A DNA stretch of 64,000 nt from Allomyces macrogynus ATCC 38327 (taxonomy: Eukaryota; Blastocladiomycota; Blastocladiomycetes; Blastocladiales; Blastocladiaceae). The notes under the pieces were generated by a model, which saw nothing but the letters and a program-made list of their open reading frames with translations, did no database searches and was not told where the DNA came from. This document shows, piece after piece, positions 12,415 to 23,721 of this stretch. The translations under genes were made by a program, and so were the position numbers. Each line of letters begins with the position of its first letter. Position 1 is the first letter of the stretch. The stretch lies in assembly GCA_000151295.1 (NCBI GenBank), contig GG745340.1:825654-889653 (forward strand), written 5' to 3'.

Positions 12415-13262
12415 ATGACCAAGTTGGCACCATGGTTGCTTCACCCAGTCGAGACCTCGGAGACGCTGGCAGGAATTGCGCTCAAGTACGGCGTGACGGT
12501 CAGTACCAGCTTGCCCTCATCCAGAACTTGTGTTTGATGACCATCGTGCTCATTTCAGCTCTGTTCTGCCTCTAGACTGCCACGCTGTGCAAGGCGAACC
12601 GGCTCACAGCGCACCACGCCTTTTTTGCCGACCAACTGCTCGTCGTGCCGCTGTGCGCGGCCTGCCCCTGCCCTGCCCGTAACGCGCCATTGGCATCCGA
12701 ACAAGACGGTCCGGCTGCACCTTCTCCACCCGCCAAATGTCCGCGGTGCGGCCAATTCCCTGCAACCGTGCTGCACCCGCACGACGTGCTCCCGGCGCAC
12801 CGGCTCGCGCGACTGTTGCGCATGTCGAGCCTCGTCTGCGACCAGAACGATGCGCCCGCACCTGCGCCACCATTGCTCCGCACGGCCCCATCCGTCGACC
12901 GGCTTCTGTCGGCAATCGACGAGGAAATCGCTGCGGCCAAGGGCAAGTGGGACTCGGTCACATCGCTCGGGAACCATTGCACGACGGCGCCGCACGAACC
13001 GGCCTGCTTTCCGGCCGACGGTGGAGGCACGGTTTCGCCGCTGGTGGGTCTGGCCGCGTCGCTAGATGATCTCGCGTGGCTGTGGTCGCTGCTCAAGTCG
13101 TCGCTCGGCAAGACGGTACCGCGGGCGGCGTCGGCACCATCATCGGAAAAAGCGGGCGCGCGCATGTCGCCGGAACCGGTGGTGCGGACTGCGCCGATCG
13201 AGATGGCCGAGCTGCCGCTGCTGCGACGGCATGCGCGGGTCGTGCGGAGCGCAAGCTCGTGA
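12415..13262 (+). CDS. Intracellular LysM-domain protein with CxxC motifs
   Basis: Two exons (12415-12498 and 12576-13262) give 256 aa; the 77-bp intron falls inside the LysM domain. Joined, residues ~8-55 read as a LysM motif: HPVETSETLAGIALKYGV, then TLCKANRL and QLLVVPL. There is no signal peptide before it, so it resembles the cytosolic LYSMD1/2 class rather than secreted chitin-binding effectors. Directly after come CAACPC and, about 20 residues on, CPRC, a possible zinc-binding pair. The remainder is disordered apart from a short hydrophobic stretch (SLDDLAWLWSLL). The first exon is only 28 codons, so simple gene finders could miss the LysM. The LysM call is good; function is unknown. 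Confidence 0.8.
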
Positions 13263-13473
13263 CCGACGACGAGTCGCCCAGTCGCCCTGTACATTTCTCT
13301 TTCGACTGTCGCCTCTCTCCCTTCTCCTCTCTCGTCGCGTGATGTAAATAACTCCCCTATTGCGCGATGCGCTGGCGATGAATGGGACCAAACCGTTACC
13401 AACCCATTACTTTCTCTGAACCGCACAGTCTATCAATCGTAACACAGCTACCGAACCCAGCCGTCCTCCCTCA

Positions 13474-16400
13474 CTACCACAAGTACGCCACCACATAGTC
13501 CGTCACGTTCCCGCTCACCCCAACCTTGACCAATCCCGACCCCGCGTCCAAACTCGGCAACGCCGTGACCGCCGACGCAAACGATGTCGCGCAATACCCC
13601 CGCACGCTCCACCCATTCTCGCCATCATACTGGCGCATGCGCTGCTTGTAAATAAACTTCCCCGCGCTCGTACGACACTTCCACTTTTCCAGGACGCTCG
13701 CCGACGCCGTCACATTAACCGGCACCCCACCACTCGATGCGAGAGCAGCCTCGCAGCAGCAATTGGCTGTGAACTCGGCCCAGGACGCATACCCGGCAAA
13801 CTCGTACGCAACCGGCGCGGCGATCGCGGTGCCCGTATCGACGGCGCGCGCACGGACGAGATCGTTCGAGGAGACGGCTTGCATGAGCCCGATGGCGGAT
13901 ATGGCGAGAGCCAGGAACGCGCCGAGCCCGAGCCCGAGAAAAGAGTTGACGAGCGTGCGCAGCAGGCGCTGGTCGAGGTCCTGGTCGAGCGAGTCGATGA
14001 ATTCGAGGTCCGCACGGGACAGGGTCGCGGCGAGATCAGGTTGCTTGGTCTTCAGCTTGGCCTGGCGCGCGGTGATGGGGTCAGTCGACGCGTCGGCGGA
14101 GGCTGCGGCCTCGGCTGCGGCTTCCGCCTTTTTGCGCTTCCATTCGCGGTACTGCATGTAAAAACCAAACGCGAGCACGAGCGACGGCGCGGCGATGTTG
14201 AGGCCCGGGACGAGGATCGTCGCCCAGGTTGGGATTGTGTACCCGAGTGCCACAAACAGCGTCACGATGGCGTTGCCGACGTTGACGAGGAGGCAGAGCG
14301 TCGCGAGCACGTCCTACAGAAAAGAATCGGCGATCAGTTTTCTGGCCTTGTCTATTGTATAGTTGGACCGAACTACGAACGCACCTCGTACAACTTGATG
14401 TAGGGCCGCGAGTAGAGCGAGAGCAGGGCAAAGAGCGAGTGCGACGCCGTCAGGACGCAAATGACGGCGAACGAGTTCTTGTCGGCAAAGATAAACACGC
14501 TCACAATGATGATCTTGTGCAGCAGCAGCACGAGCTTGTAGTACTTCCTGGTTGGGTGGACAAGGCCGATAAGCGGACATCGGTGCAAGAAATGGGCCAG
14601 TGAGCGTACCACTTGAGCTCAAACCCGAGGAACAGCGACTTGCAGCTGCTGTTGGTCAGCATGCACTGCTCGCGCCATTTGAGATCGGGGTCGTCGGTGC
14701 TGGCCGGTAGCTCGCGAATGAATCGCGCCGACACGGCGATCAGCCTGTAGTAGAGCCCTGGGCAGGTGCGCCAGAGAGATGCCAAAAAGTGAGGCATGTG
14801 TCCAATTCGACGTGAACCCTCGGCACGCAAACAAACGTACACGGAATGCCAACGATGACGGTCACCACGGCAAAGAGCGCGCCAGGTAAGTAGAACGGGT
14901 AGATTTCCTTGAGACACGAGAACGACACGTCGGCCGCCTAGGATTTTGAGGGTAACAGTCAAATGCACCATCCTCAGCGCAGCGAGAGAACGTGCATGCG
15001 CACCAAGCGAAGATCGGTCGATTGCGGGCATAAATCATTGGCAATTGGGCACTCGTTGGCGCGGAAGTTGCACGCCGTGTACGCGACGCCGGTCGTCGTA
15101 GACCGGCTGAACGAGCTGAGGAGCGAGGACCAATCTGCACACGGATCTGTCAGTCCTGTGAGTCTATCAAAGCACCACCACGGACCAAACGTACCGAGCG
15201 AAACGGTGCGTAAGACAAACTCGTTTCCAGCGGGCGCCGTGACCCAGACGCACATGAACACGCTCAAGATCGACGTGGCCATAGGGATGTAGAAAATCCC
15301 GAGCACAAAGAGCACGACCTTTCCTCCCTTTTCTTTTCAGCGATGGTTTCTGGGCCAGCTTGGTGGTGAAGGGACGTACCTTGACAACATTCTTGCGGAA
15401 CAGGTAGTTGACGCGCGTGTTGAAGCGGCGCATCTACTCGTAAACGCGGCAGAGTGAGAGGAACATCTTCGCGGGCACCAACTGGGTGGAGAGTATGCAT
15501 ACCCGAGCGGAAAGGCCAGAGAGCCAGTTGTAGAGCAGTGCGACGCCAAAGCCGAACATGACCCACCCGATTGGTGATCCGATGCTAAGCAGGGCCGACT
15601 ATTGCGTAGCGCGAAGTCAGTACTGTCCTTTCGAGCACGCGAATCACGGCCGTGCACACCTCGAAGGCCGAGTAGTAGTTGAACTCGCTGCTCAACCACC
15701 CGTTCTTGAAGGCACCTATGCACCGCAACGTCAACGGTGTCGAGTGGGCCGAAGTCCCAGGCGCTCAATCCGACCCTGCGTGGAAAACGCACCCGTAATG
15801 ATCAGCCCAAACGTCGTGAGTCCAAATCCAACCACAAAGTTGCGCGTTTGCCGCCAAAACGACTTTTTTCCCGCGCGGTTCTTGGACTTGATGCGGTTCA
15901 CGTCCAACGCCCCCGACGCCAGCGGGTCGTCGTTACCGTCGTCGCCCGCGTCCTCGTCCGGGTCGGCGGCCCATGCCTCCATCACGGGCGTCGCGCGCAG
16001 CTCCTGCGATTCCGTGATGGGCATGATCGTTTGCCGTTTCCGCTTTCGGTACCGCGCGTAGAGCCGCGGGGCAAAGTAGATGGCGGCAAGCAGGGCGAGA
16101 CCGAGAAAGCCGCCAATGAGAAGGTACTGCGCAATCGACACTTGCGACGAGAATTGCGAGGTAGGCAGGGCGAGAAGGACAATGCCTGCAAGAAGGCGAC
16201 GGTCAGCATGGGGTTCGACAAACACGCGAACGTCGCGGTGGCGTCGCACCAGCGAAAATGAGCCCGATCGCGAACAGCAGTGCCGAGCACCAGAGGACAA
16301 TGCGGAGCGACTTGAAAAAGATGAGGAGCAGGGCAGCGAAAGCGAGCGGGACCACATTGGTCAAGAAGATGTGCTGCGCGCGAAAGTCGAGCGGTGGAAT

Positions 16401-16633
16401 CGTGACATTGGGCAGTGGGACGGTGAAGTCGATGCGCAAATATCGTAGCTGTCAAGTGCGTGGGCTACATTGGTCATTCTCGGCAGCATGGCACGACGGA
16501 GCACATATTCAGCGAGCCGTACGTAGTTGCCGACCCACGCGAGTTCTGAGGGCCAGCTGACCTTGACGCTGCCGACGATCCCAATGTATTGGACAAAGTT
16601 GGACAGAATCTCGAATATTGCAAATCCGCCCAT
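13474..16633 (-). CDS. Multi-pass membrane protein, 12 exons, receptor-like
   Basis: Minus-strand exons: 16523-16633, 16250-16448, 15775-16185, 15660-15715, 15503-15598, 15380-15433, 15195-15318, 15004-15134, 14841-14937, 14610-14757, 14385-14547, 13474-14313; total 809 aa. All eleven introns are 59-83 bp and in phase. The protein has about ten hydrophobic spans. Features such as NFVQYIGIVGSV followed by SWPSEL, SEFNYYSAFE, KYYKLVLLLHKIIIVS and SLYSRPYIKLYEDVLA resemble the membrane portion of large fungal and oomycete proteins that carry Cys-rich GCC2/GCC3 (ephrin-receptor-like) ectodomains. No such ectodomain precedes it here. A Cys-containing loop (CNFRANECPIAND, QCMLTNSSC) may be luminal. 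The C-terminal ~85 residues after the last span look extracytoplasmic. Function unknown. The start is the first ATG before the first helix. Confidence 0.78.
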
Positions 16634-17237
16634 CTTGTTGAAGTTCTTGTCAGCTCAAGTGATCTCTCGTGTTGGATTCGTGCTGTAAGCTCGACAGCCG
16701 GATCCAAGTTGTTGGAAGAATGAAAGGGCTGTTGATCTGCTGCTTGCCGCGTCGTCTATCAGAGCATTCAAGCTCCAAGCTGCGGGTAGTCGCTGGTATC
16801 TGGTGGACGTGCGAGCTCGTGAATGGCTTGTCGGCCGCAGTCGTTGCAGCAAGCGCCGCGAAGGGTCGACCGTCAGACTGAAGGGGCAAAGCAATTGGAT
16901 GCATGCAAGCAAGACTCATGCCGCGGTCACGTGCTACATATCGTGATCATACTGGTCTGGATGGCGGCCGTTGAGCGAGGGCCCACTGCAAATCGTCGCG
17001 AGCGCCAGCGGCCACGCTCCCGCGGTCGCGACCCCGCGCGGCCTGGAGAATCTGCTCCACGTCGTGCTGGGAATCGCCGTTCTCTCCATGCCCAGGCGCG
17101 TGGATTGCCAGCGATCGTGACTGTACAAGCCCCCCACGCCAATGCTTTATCGCCGACCCCCAAATCACTTCGAGTCCATCCACCCCCGTTGGCGTACAGA
17201 GTCCCATCTCTACCCATCCTGCGCTCCGTTCCCACGC
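16634..17237. other. Intergenic upstream of the 12-exon membrane protein
   Basis: Searched for missing 5' exons encoding a Cys-rich ectodomain and found none. Minus-strand frames here are short and lack Cys spacing. It also includes the LIM gene 3' flank. Confidence 0.45.
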
Positions 17238-17867
17238 TTACCGTGCCGCCTCCGAGCTGCTCGCATCGACCTTGGTCGGCGAGTTTGGCTTGCCCGCGTT
17301 GGTCGGCGACTTAGCGCCGTCGCCCTTGTGAGTCCACTTGTCCTTGTGCTGCGTGCGCCCGAAGCCCTCGTCGTAGTTGCCTGAAGAAACGGGAAATGAG
17401 GACCGCGTCCCAACACCGAGCGGGGCACAGCGCGCGCGACGTACCCTTCTCCTTGAACAAGCTCTTGAAGTGCGGTTTGCAGTAGAACGCACTGGCATTC
17501 GCGGCAAAGTTGTCGAGCCGTAGCACCGTCTTACAGTGCGCGCACTACACCCCATCCAACACGGTGAGCAATCTACCACCGCGCGATCCAGCCGCACCGC
17601 GCGCGAATGTACCTTGAAGCACGCCTTGTGGAAAATGTGCGCGTCGATCTGGAGCCGGTCCATCGGGTAGACGCGCTCCTCGCAGCCGGCGCACCGTTCG
17701 GCGGGCGCCGTGACAAACCGCGACGAGGTCGCGGATCCGGCCTGCGCCATGGGGCTGACGGTGCCGGCGGGCGAGGTCGCGCCGGACGAGGTGCCGACGC
17801 CTATGTTCAGCGACGCCGGCTTGAGCTGCGAGCGCCAGGCGGCGGGGGACGGGTCGGAGTTGGCCAT
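17238..17867 (-). CDS. Single LIM-domain protein
   Basis: Three exons on the minus strand (17613-17867, 17445-17544, 17238-17380) give 165 aa; introns are 68 and 64 bp. One complete LIM domain spans both junctions with perfect spacing: C59-x2-C62-x17-H80-x2-C83-x2-C86-x2-C89-x17-C107-x2-H110. The unspliced frame would break the domain, which confirms the model. After it comes GNYDEGFGRTQHKDKW, a tail often found after single LIM domains of actin-associated small LIM proteins. About 55 Ser/Ala/Pro-rich residues precede the LIM. It is probably a cytoskeletal or scaffolding adaptor; partners unknown. Confidence 0.88.
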   Translation of the reverse strand: MANSDPSPAAWRSQLKPASLNIGVGTSSGATSPAGTVSPMAQAGSATSSRFVTAPAERCAGCEERVYPMDRLQIDAHIFHKACFKVHSRAVRLDRAVVDCSPCWMGCSARTVRRCYGSTTLPRMPVRSTANRTSRACSRRRVRRARCAPLGVGTRSSFPVSSGNYDEGFGRTQHKDKWTHKGDGAKSPTNAGKPNSPTKVDASSSEAAR

Positions 17868-18280
17868 GGTGATGCGTTTGCTGGAGGTTGCAACGGATTT
17901 GTTGTCGAAAAGGTGATGGTGGTGACTGGGTCGTGGACTTGAGATCAGGCGCGAACATATTGAACGCCCACCACCACAGCCCACACAAGTCAACTGCCAA
18001 CCCGACACAAGCTAACCATCGACAGCATCGACGCGATTTCAAAGAAAAAAGAACAGGATTTCCCGTCTTGTCTTGAGCTTTATCGTTTATAATGTACAGA
18101 AAGGAGGGACAGCAACCAAGCAGAACCTACAAGAGCCAGAAGGACGCCAGGAGGCCCGCGCCTACGGCGTGCATCTTGGGTATCGCTCGCCCACGGACGC
18201 GCCCTCCTGAGCCATCCTCCCCGCGCTCACTTCCTCACTTGCGGAACCCCTACGGCGACAGCACACCACGCATTTAGGCA
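17868..18280. other. Intergenic between two minus-strand genes
   Basis: LIM gene promoter side and 3' flank of the Vip1-like gene. No conserved frame or RNA seen. Confidence 0.45.
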
Positions 18281-19376
18281 TCAGCCCTCAATGATGGCGC
18301 GGGTCTCAGACGCGACCTCAAGCGCGGCCTCGCGCGCAGCGTCGACGGCCTCCTTGACCTTCTGGCCGGTCGGCGTGGCGAGGGCCTTCTCGCCAAACTC
18401 GAACCCCTTGGCGAGAATCGCGTGCGCGTTCTGCGAGATCTGGTACTTCTCGTCAATCTCGCGCAGCTTCTCGACGACCTTGTACTGCTCGTCGAGCTCC
18501 TCGGCGCGCGCCTTGGCCGTGAAGAAGTAGGCCGAGAGCGTCTTGGTGACCGAGTACTTCTCGTCCACCTCGAGACCGCGCTTGACGACACCCTCCGACA
18601 GCTGGTAGCCCTCGGCGAGCAGCTCGGCAATCACGCGCGTGTAGGGCTTGGTGCCCGTCGGCGCCTCGGCCTCCTTGGCAGCGTCGGCCTCGACGGCCTC
18701 CTCGACGTTCTCCTCGCCAACGCCCTCGAAGAAGGACTTGACGGTGACCGACGAGTCGACAATGACGGCGTTCTGTAAGATGGGAGGGAGGGACAGCGGT
18801 CAGGAACGCGATCATGCGCTGGGAGCGAGAACAGAGCCGAGCCTAATGCGGTGCAGGATCGGCCTTTGAATAACGGAGTGGAGCGTACCGAGAGCAGGCG
18901 CGCCGTGTTGGCAGCCGACTCCTTCTCGAAGAGGATGAAGGCCTCCTGCGAGCCGTCGGCCTCGATCAGCTCGAACTTGACGATCTTGCCGCAGAAGCTG
19001 AAGAAGTCCTGCACCGACTTGGCGGTCGCGTTGGCCGAGATGTTCCTGTTGGCGAGCGAGGCGAGCAGAGGTCAGCTCATTTGCTCGCGAAAGAGCCTTG
19101 AAAGCGGGTTGGCTCTCTTGCAGCGCGCGCCAGTACGCGAGCTGGATCGTGTCTAGTCAAGAACCGTGTCGAGCAACATCGCGACACGCGACAACGCGTT
19201 TACACGCGGACACTGCAACACATCGCGCTCGCAGCACCAGCACATGCTCGATCAATCCAAAACGCGTCACAGCAGCAGCCAGCAGCTGAGAGCAACAGAG
19301 AGCAGGTCGATTCGTACTGGACGAGCACGGCGTTGGCGGTGGGCTCAATACCCTCAATGTCGAAAGCAGCGGTCAT
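18281..19376 (-). CDS. Vip1-like RRM protein
   Basis: Three exons on the minus strand (19318-19376, 18889-19045, 18281-18772) give 235 aa. A single RRM occupies residues ~15-88, split by introns: AVLVQNISANATAKSVQDFF, then FCGKIVKF (RNP-2/1-like positions) and AFILFEKESAANTA. The C-terminal half is charged and helical with repeated motifs of the form D-E-K/Q-Y-x-V/I (DEKYSV, DEQYKV, DEKYQI). This matches the layout of fission-yeast Vip1 and plant ACD11-partner RRM proteins. Function in the family is poorly defined (cytosolic RNA-binding or cytoskeleton-associated). The first intron (272 bp) is long for this window. A TATA-like element lies about 90 bp upstream of the ATG. Confidence 0.85.
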
Positions 19377-20787
19377 CTTGGTGGTTGGGTTGGGGGAGAG
19401 CGAGCAACGAGGTCGGGCAAAGAGGACGTTGGTGGAGAGAAGCAAAAGGTTGGGGCGGGCGCCGGTTATAAAGGGGTGCGGGGGGACCGGGTTCTCCTCT
19501 TGGTCGAGCAACGCGTGCGCGACACAGATGAGGTCGAGCATGCGAGCGCGGCGGCGGCGTTTGCGGCGTTGGTGGCCGAATGCCGCCACGTTGCAGCATT
19601 TCCCTGGATGGCGCGCGCGCGGACGCGTTGCGCGCGTGCTTTTGGGTCGCGATTTGCACGAGGGTGCGCGCCGGAACGGTGGGCCGAGCCGTGTCGCTCG
19701 TGGAAAAGTCTGTTGACAAGCCGACTTGGTTCGTGTCGACGTGGTGGAGGTTGGTCGTGGTCGGTCGCGGTGGTGGCGCCAAGTTGGAGAGGGCTTTTGC
19801 TTGGATGCGTTTGCATCATCCTGCGCCGCCGGTCGGCCTGAAACTTGAAAGGACCCGGTATCGGGACTGGCGTCACAGGAAGGACCCAGGCGAAACAAGT
19901 CGAGGCGAACCATTGACGCACGCTGTTTCCGCTAAACGAGAGAGCCTGGTCCCTTGCGAAACGTGATCGCGTCGCCATCTCGATCAACGGCCGACGGGCC
20001 AAAGACAACCCACGCTCTGCTGGCTGGCCGGTGTTTCCTCGTCGCGGTCGTCTTGAAAGCACGAGACATGCTGCTGCTGCCCCTCTCCGCGCGCCTCTTT
20101 GAAAGCTGAAATAATCAGGGAGCGCCGAGGGACCAGGCGAGCATGAGCATCACAGGCGCGAACCTCAGTGCCCATCTTATCCAGCGCCTCTCCGCCGTCG
20201 CTCCATCCCTTGTCCGCACCTGGCCGGGCAAGTCGCGAAAGGACTCAACCAAGACCTTGTCGAGCACCATCGAAAGACTCTCGCCACCTGGGCACTCTGT
20301 CTCGAGCGGCGCACCGCCACCATGGGCCGCGACGGGGCCACTGTTTTCGCGCGGGTCTTGTGCGACGACGTGCGCGAGTCGCCACCCCCACACCCATGTG
20401 AAACCGAAGCGCGTTGTTCTCGAACCAATGGAGAAGCGTCCTGCTCTCCTGGTCAACCTGGACGTCAGAACACGACGGACACTGCGCGACGCTTGTCGTC
20501 GTCGTGCGGGGGTGGAGCGTGCAACGTGTCTTTTCTTGGGTCGCGACATGGTCTCGCGTGAAACCAGCGCGATCGCTGCTGCCCCTGTTGGCCAGGCCGG
20601 CCTGATCGATGAGCGGTTGTGCTGGCCCTTACTCTTGCGTACAGGGCAACGAATACTGAACAAACGGTGGAGAGCAACAGAGACCAAAACTGGAATGTCA
20701 TGACGGACATACACACGCATCATGAAGCGGAAATACAACACTGATCGCCCGCATTATCAAAATCGAATGCTCGGCTGTTCCTTCTTG
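19377..20787. other. Large intergenic gap, no supported gene
   Basis: About 1.4 kb between two minus-strand genes. A 186-codon plus-strand frame at 20143-20703 and an overlapping minus-strand frame exist, but neither shows a domain, an intron-exon pattern or the codon bias of its neighbours. Confidence 0.4.
19466..19472 (-). promoter_or_regulatory. TATA-like element of the Vip1-like gene
   Basis: Minus-strand TTTATAA about 90 bp upstream of the ATG at 19376, a reasonable position for a short 5' UTR. Confidence 0.4.
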
Positions 20788-22461
20788 TCAATAGTGCCAG
20801 TCGTAATCTTGAATGGCGCCAATACGATAAATCTAGGTGCGCCGCGGCAACGTTAGCATCTCGCGCCATCCTCAGTGCAAAAGCAGGTGCCAGTAAACGT
20901 ACATCATCCACATCCTGCTCCTGCGCTGCCAGCATCGCATGCTCGCGCGCCGACAACACCGCCGCCTCGGAATCCGACACCGACGTCTCGCTCGGTGCAG
21001 CGCCCTTGTTATTCCCCCGCCACCGCGTGCTCGACGCGACCGACGAGTCCGACCCGCGACGGAAATGCCGCCTGACGACCGCTGGCGGCGACGGTGGGCA
21101 CTCGGGCACGGGCAGTCGCGGGGGCGGTGGCGGCGGGACCAACGGCGGGTGCCGCGGGTCGAGGAATGCAGCGACGACCAACGGCGCCGAGGTAGTCCGC
21201 AATGCCGGTTCCGACGACACGTTCGACGCGAGATCGTCCATGTCGGCGGCGAGCGCCATAGCCACGGCGTCCTCGGACGAGGCCCACGAGTCGACGGTGC
21301 CAATGTCGGTGTCGCCCGAGATTGACCAGGCGTCGGCGGTGCCGACGGCAGACGAAGCGCAGGAACAGGTGGACCGTGGTGGGCGCGCGCCGCGTGGGCG
21401 GAGGGTCGGGCTCGACGGAAAGCGGTCGCGGTCGTCATCCATGTCGTCGTCGATGCCGTTGGCGTCGAGGTCCGACTGCTCGCCGTGGTCATTGTCGTCA
21501 TCGTCGTCCTCGTCGTCGGCATCGCGCGCATCGTAGGGTTCGGATGCGGACGGGCAGTTGGGCAGGCACGTGCCGGACGCGCCGGTGGGGAGAGGGCCCT
21601 GGTCCTACATTGTTGGAATGGCGCTATCAGTCGCTGTTGGCCTTGCGACGATGCATTACAAGCGTGCCAGCGTACCCATCGGTGCAGCTGGCGTCGCCAC
21701 CGACGCAGCTGGCCAACCCAGCTGCGCGTCGAACACTCTTGGTTCTTGTCGGGCGTGTGTGGGTCGGTGCGGCGGCGCTTGTGCCTGATCAAGTCGTCAA
21801 GCACGCGTGAGCGACGGCGCACAACGGGCAGAAAACGACCCAAAAAACACCGTACCGCGGAATCGTCGCCGTGAAATTCTGGTACCCAATCGTGTTCTTG
21901 CCATAATCAATCTGCTTTTGCCGCTGCGCGAGCCGGCGGTCCCAAGACGCGGGCGCCGACCCGAGCTTGGGCCGTTCGCGCGGCATGCGCGACGTGTCGG
22001 GCGCCGTGGCCGCCGCCGCCATAGCCGCCGTCAGCGACGACATGGGCGGCGACGACCGTGCTGCGACAATGGGGGACGTGGCGGGCGGTGACAGGTGCGC
22101 GCCGTCGTCGCGCACAAACCCAATGCCCGGGTAGAAGGCGGGCGCCGAGAGCTTGAGCTGTGCCGCGCGGCGGCGCGCGGGGGGACGAGGCCAGCGGGGA
22201 CGTTGGGGACGGGCCACTCGCGCGATGGAGCGTGGGCGGCGGCAGCGGCGGGGTCGCGGCCACGTCGATGGTAAGCGGCGACCGCGGCGTGGTGGCGGCC
22301 GCGGCCATGATGGCGTCGTCGTCATGCTGCGGCATCTTAGCGGCTGCTAGAGAGGCGTGCAGGTGTCGTGCGTCGGCCCGCGTGCTGGTGGTCGCGTCGT
22401 CGTTGTCTTGGCCGAGTCGTCGTTGATGCCCGGTGCGGGGGCGGTAGGTGGTGCGAGGCAT
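20788..22461 (-). CDS. SLBP: Histone RNA hairpin-binding protein (SLBP), with apparent frameshift in exon 1
   Basis: Minus-strand exons 21856-22461, 21676-21784, 20903-21604 and 20788-20832 give about 486 aa. The RNA-binding domain is split by an intron: RLAQRQKQIDYGKNTIGYQNF ends exon 1, and TDPHTPDKNQECSTRSW followed by GQLRRWRRQLHRW lies in exon 2. This is the SLBP signature that grips the 3' stem-loop of replication-dependent histone mRNAs and promotes their processing and translation. Exon 3 encodes a long acidic tail, and the last exon encodes DIYRIGAIQDYDWHY. In exon 1 the natural N-terminal frame (MPRTTYRPRTG..., MPQHDDDAIM...) and the RBD frame differ by one base around a run of six G (22179-22184, plus strand). 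Either a one-base indel or an unrecognised intron is needed. The exact start is uncertain (22461 or an internal ATG near 22330). Confidence 0.85.
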
Positions 22462-23230
22462 CTGAGAGCTCCTGCGGGACACCTGGAGCGGTCACGCGGA
22501 CGGCCTGCCGCACCGGTCACACCCACGCGTGCCAGTCACGTTCTGGAGCGTTCCTGAGACGGAGGCGCGCTTCGCGGCGCGCCCACCTCACCACATCTCA
22601 CCACCGCAACGCTGTTGTGCACGACCGCCGCCACCGACACGCAACGGCCGCACCATCAGCAGCAGCTTTCAGCGACCATCGCGAGCATCCAAGCACCCGC
22701 CCAACCGCACTTACCGCACCGCGCTCCACGTGCGTCGTCCTGCTCAGCTGCACGCGTCGCACACGCTCAATCCCGGTCGGTCGCGCGCGCCGCACGACGT
22801 GGCGCCCCGCACCATGGCTTCAAAATGACCGATTTGGCGTTGGACACTGGCACGGTATCGAATGGACCGGGTGGAGAACCTGCGCGCCTGCATTCTGCGC
22901 TTGTCCAGCAAATGTCGGCATGACGACCGAACGCGCCAGCATCGTGCATGCAGTGACCATCCGGCACGCCCAACCGCGCCGATCCAAACCGGCGGCGCGC
23001 GGGACGGCTCCTGCTCGTTGGTTGATGGTGCTGTCTATCTGGACACGCCAGATCGAGGCCGTGCCGGTGACTAACACGCGCATGTGCCTTGCTTGCTGCC
23101 ATTCTGCACGCGCACCTACCGGGAATCAGGGCAGCATCTTGTTTTCCGAGCGCAGCATGCTCACCCGTCTCGCCATCGCCTCCATAGCCATCTCTTCCTC
23201 GAATCCACCAGTCCCTGACCGCCCACCACC
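22462..23230. other. Divergent promoter region, SLBP (-) and LC8 (+)
   Basis: Non-coding interval between divergent starts, pyrimidine-rich close to the LC8 ATG. Short frames in it carry no domain. Confidence 0.5.

Positions 23231-23721
<491 letters not shown>

Noticed and set aside
20143..20703. 186-codon plus-strand frame (MSITGANLSAHLI...) and an overlapping minus-strand frame
   Set aside because: No domain, mixed codon usage unlike its neighbours, and both strands equally open, as chance allows in GC-rich DNA.
22153..22500. A 60-bp intron with GTGGCC donor and CACAG acceptor in SLBP exon 1 to fix the frame
   Set aside because: Its length is a multiple of three, so it does not resolve the one-base frame conflict.
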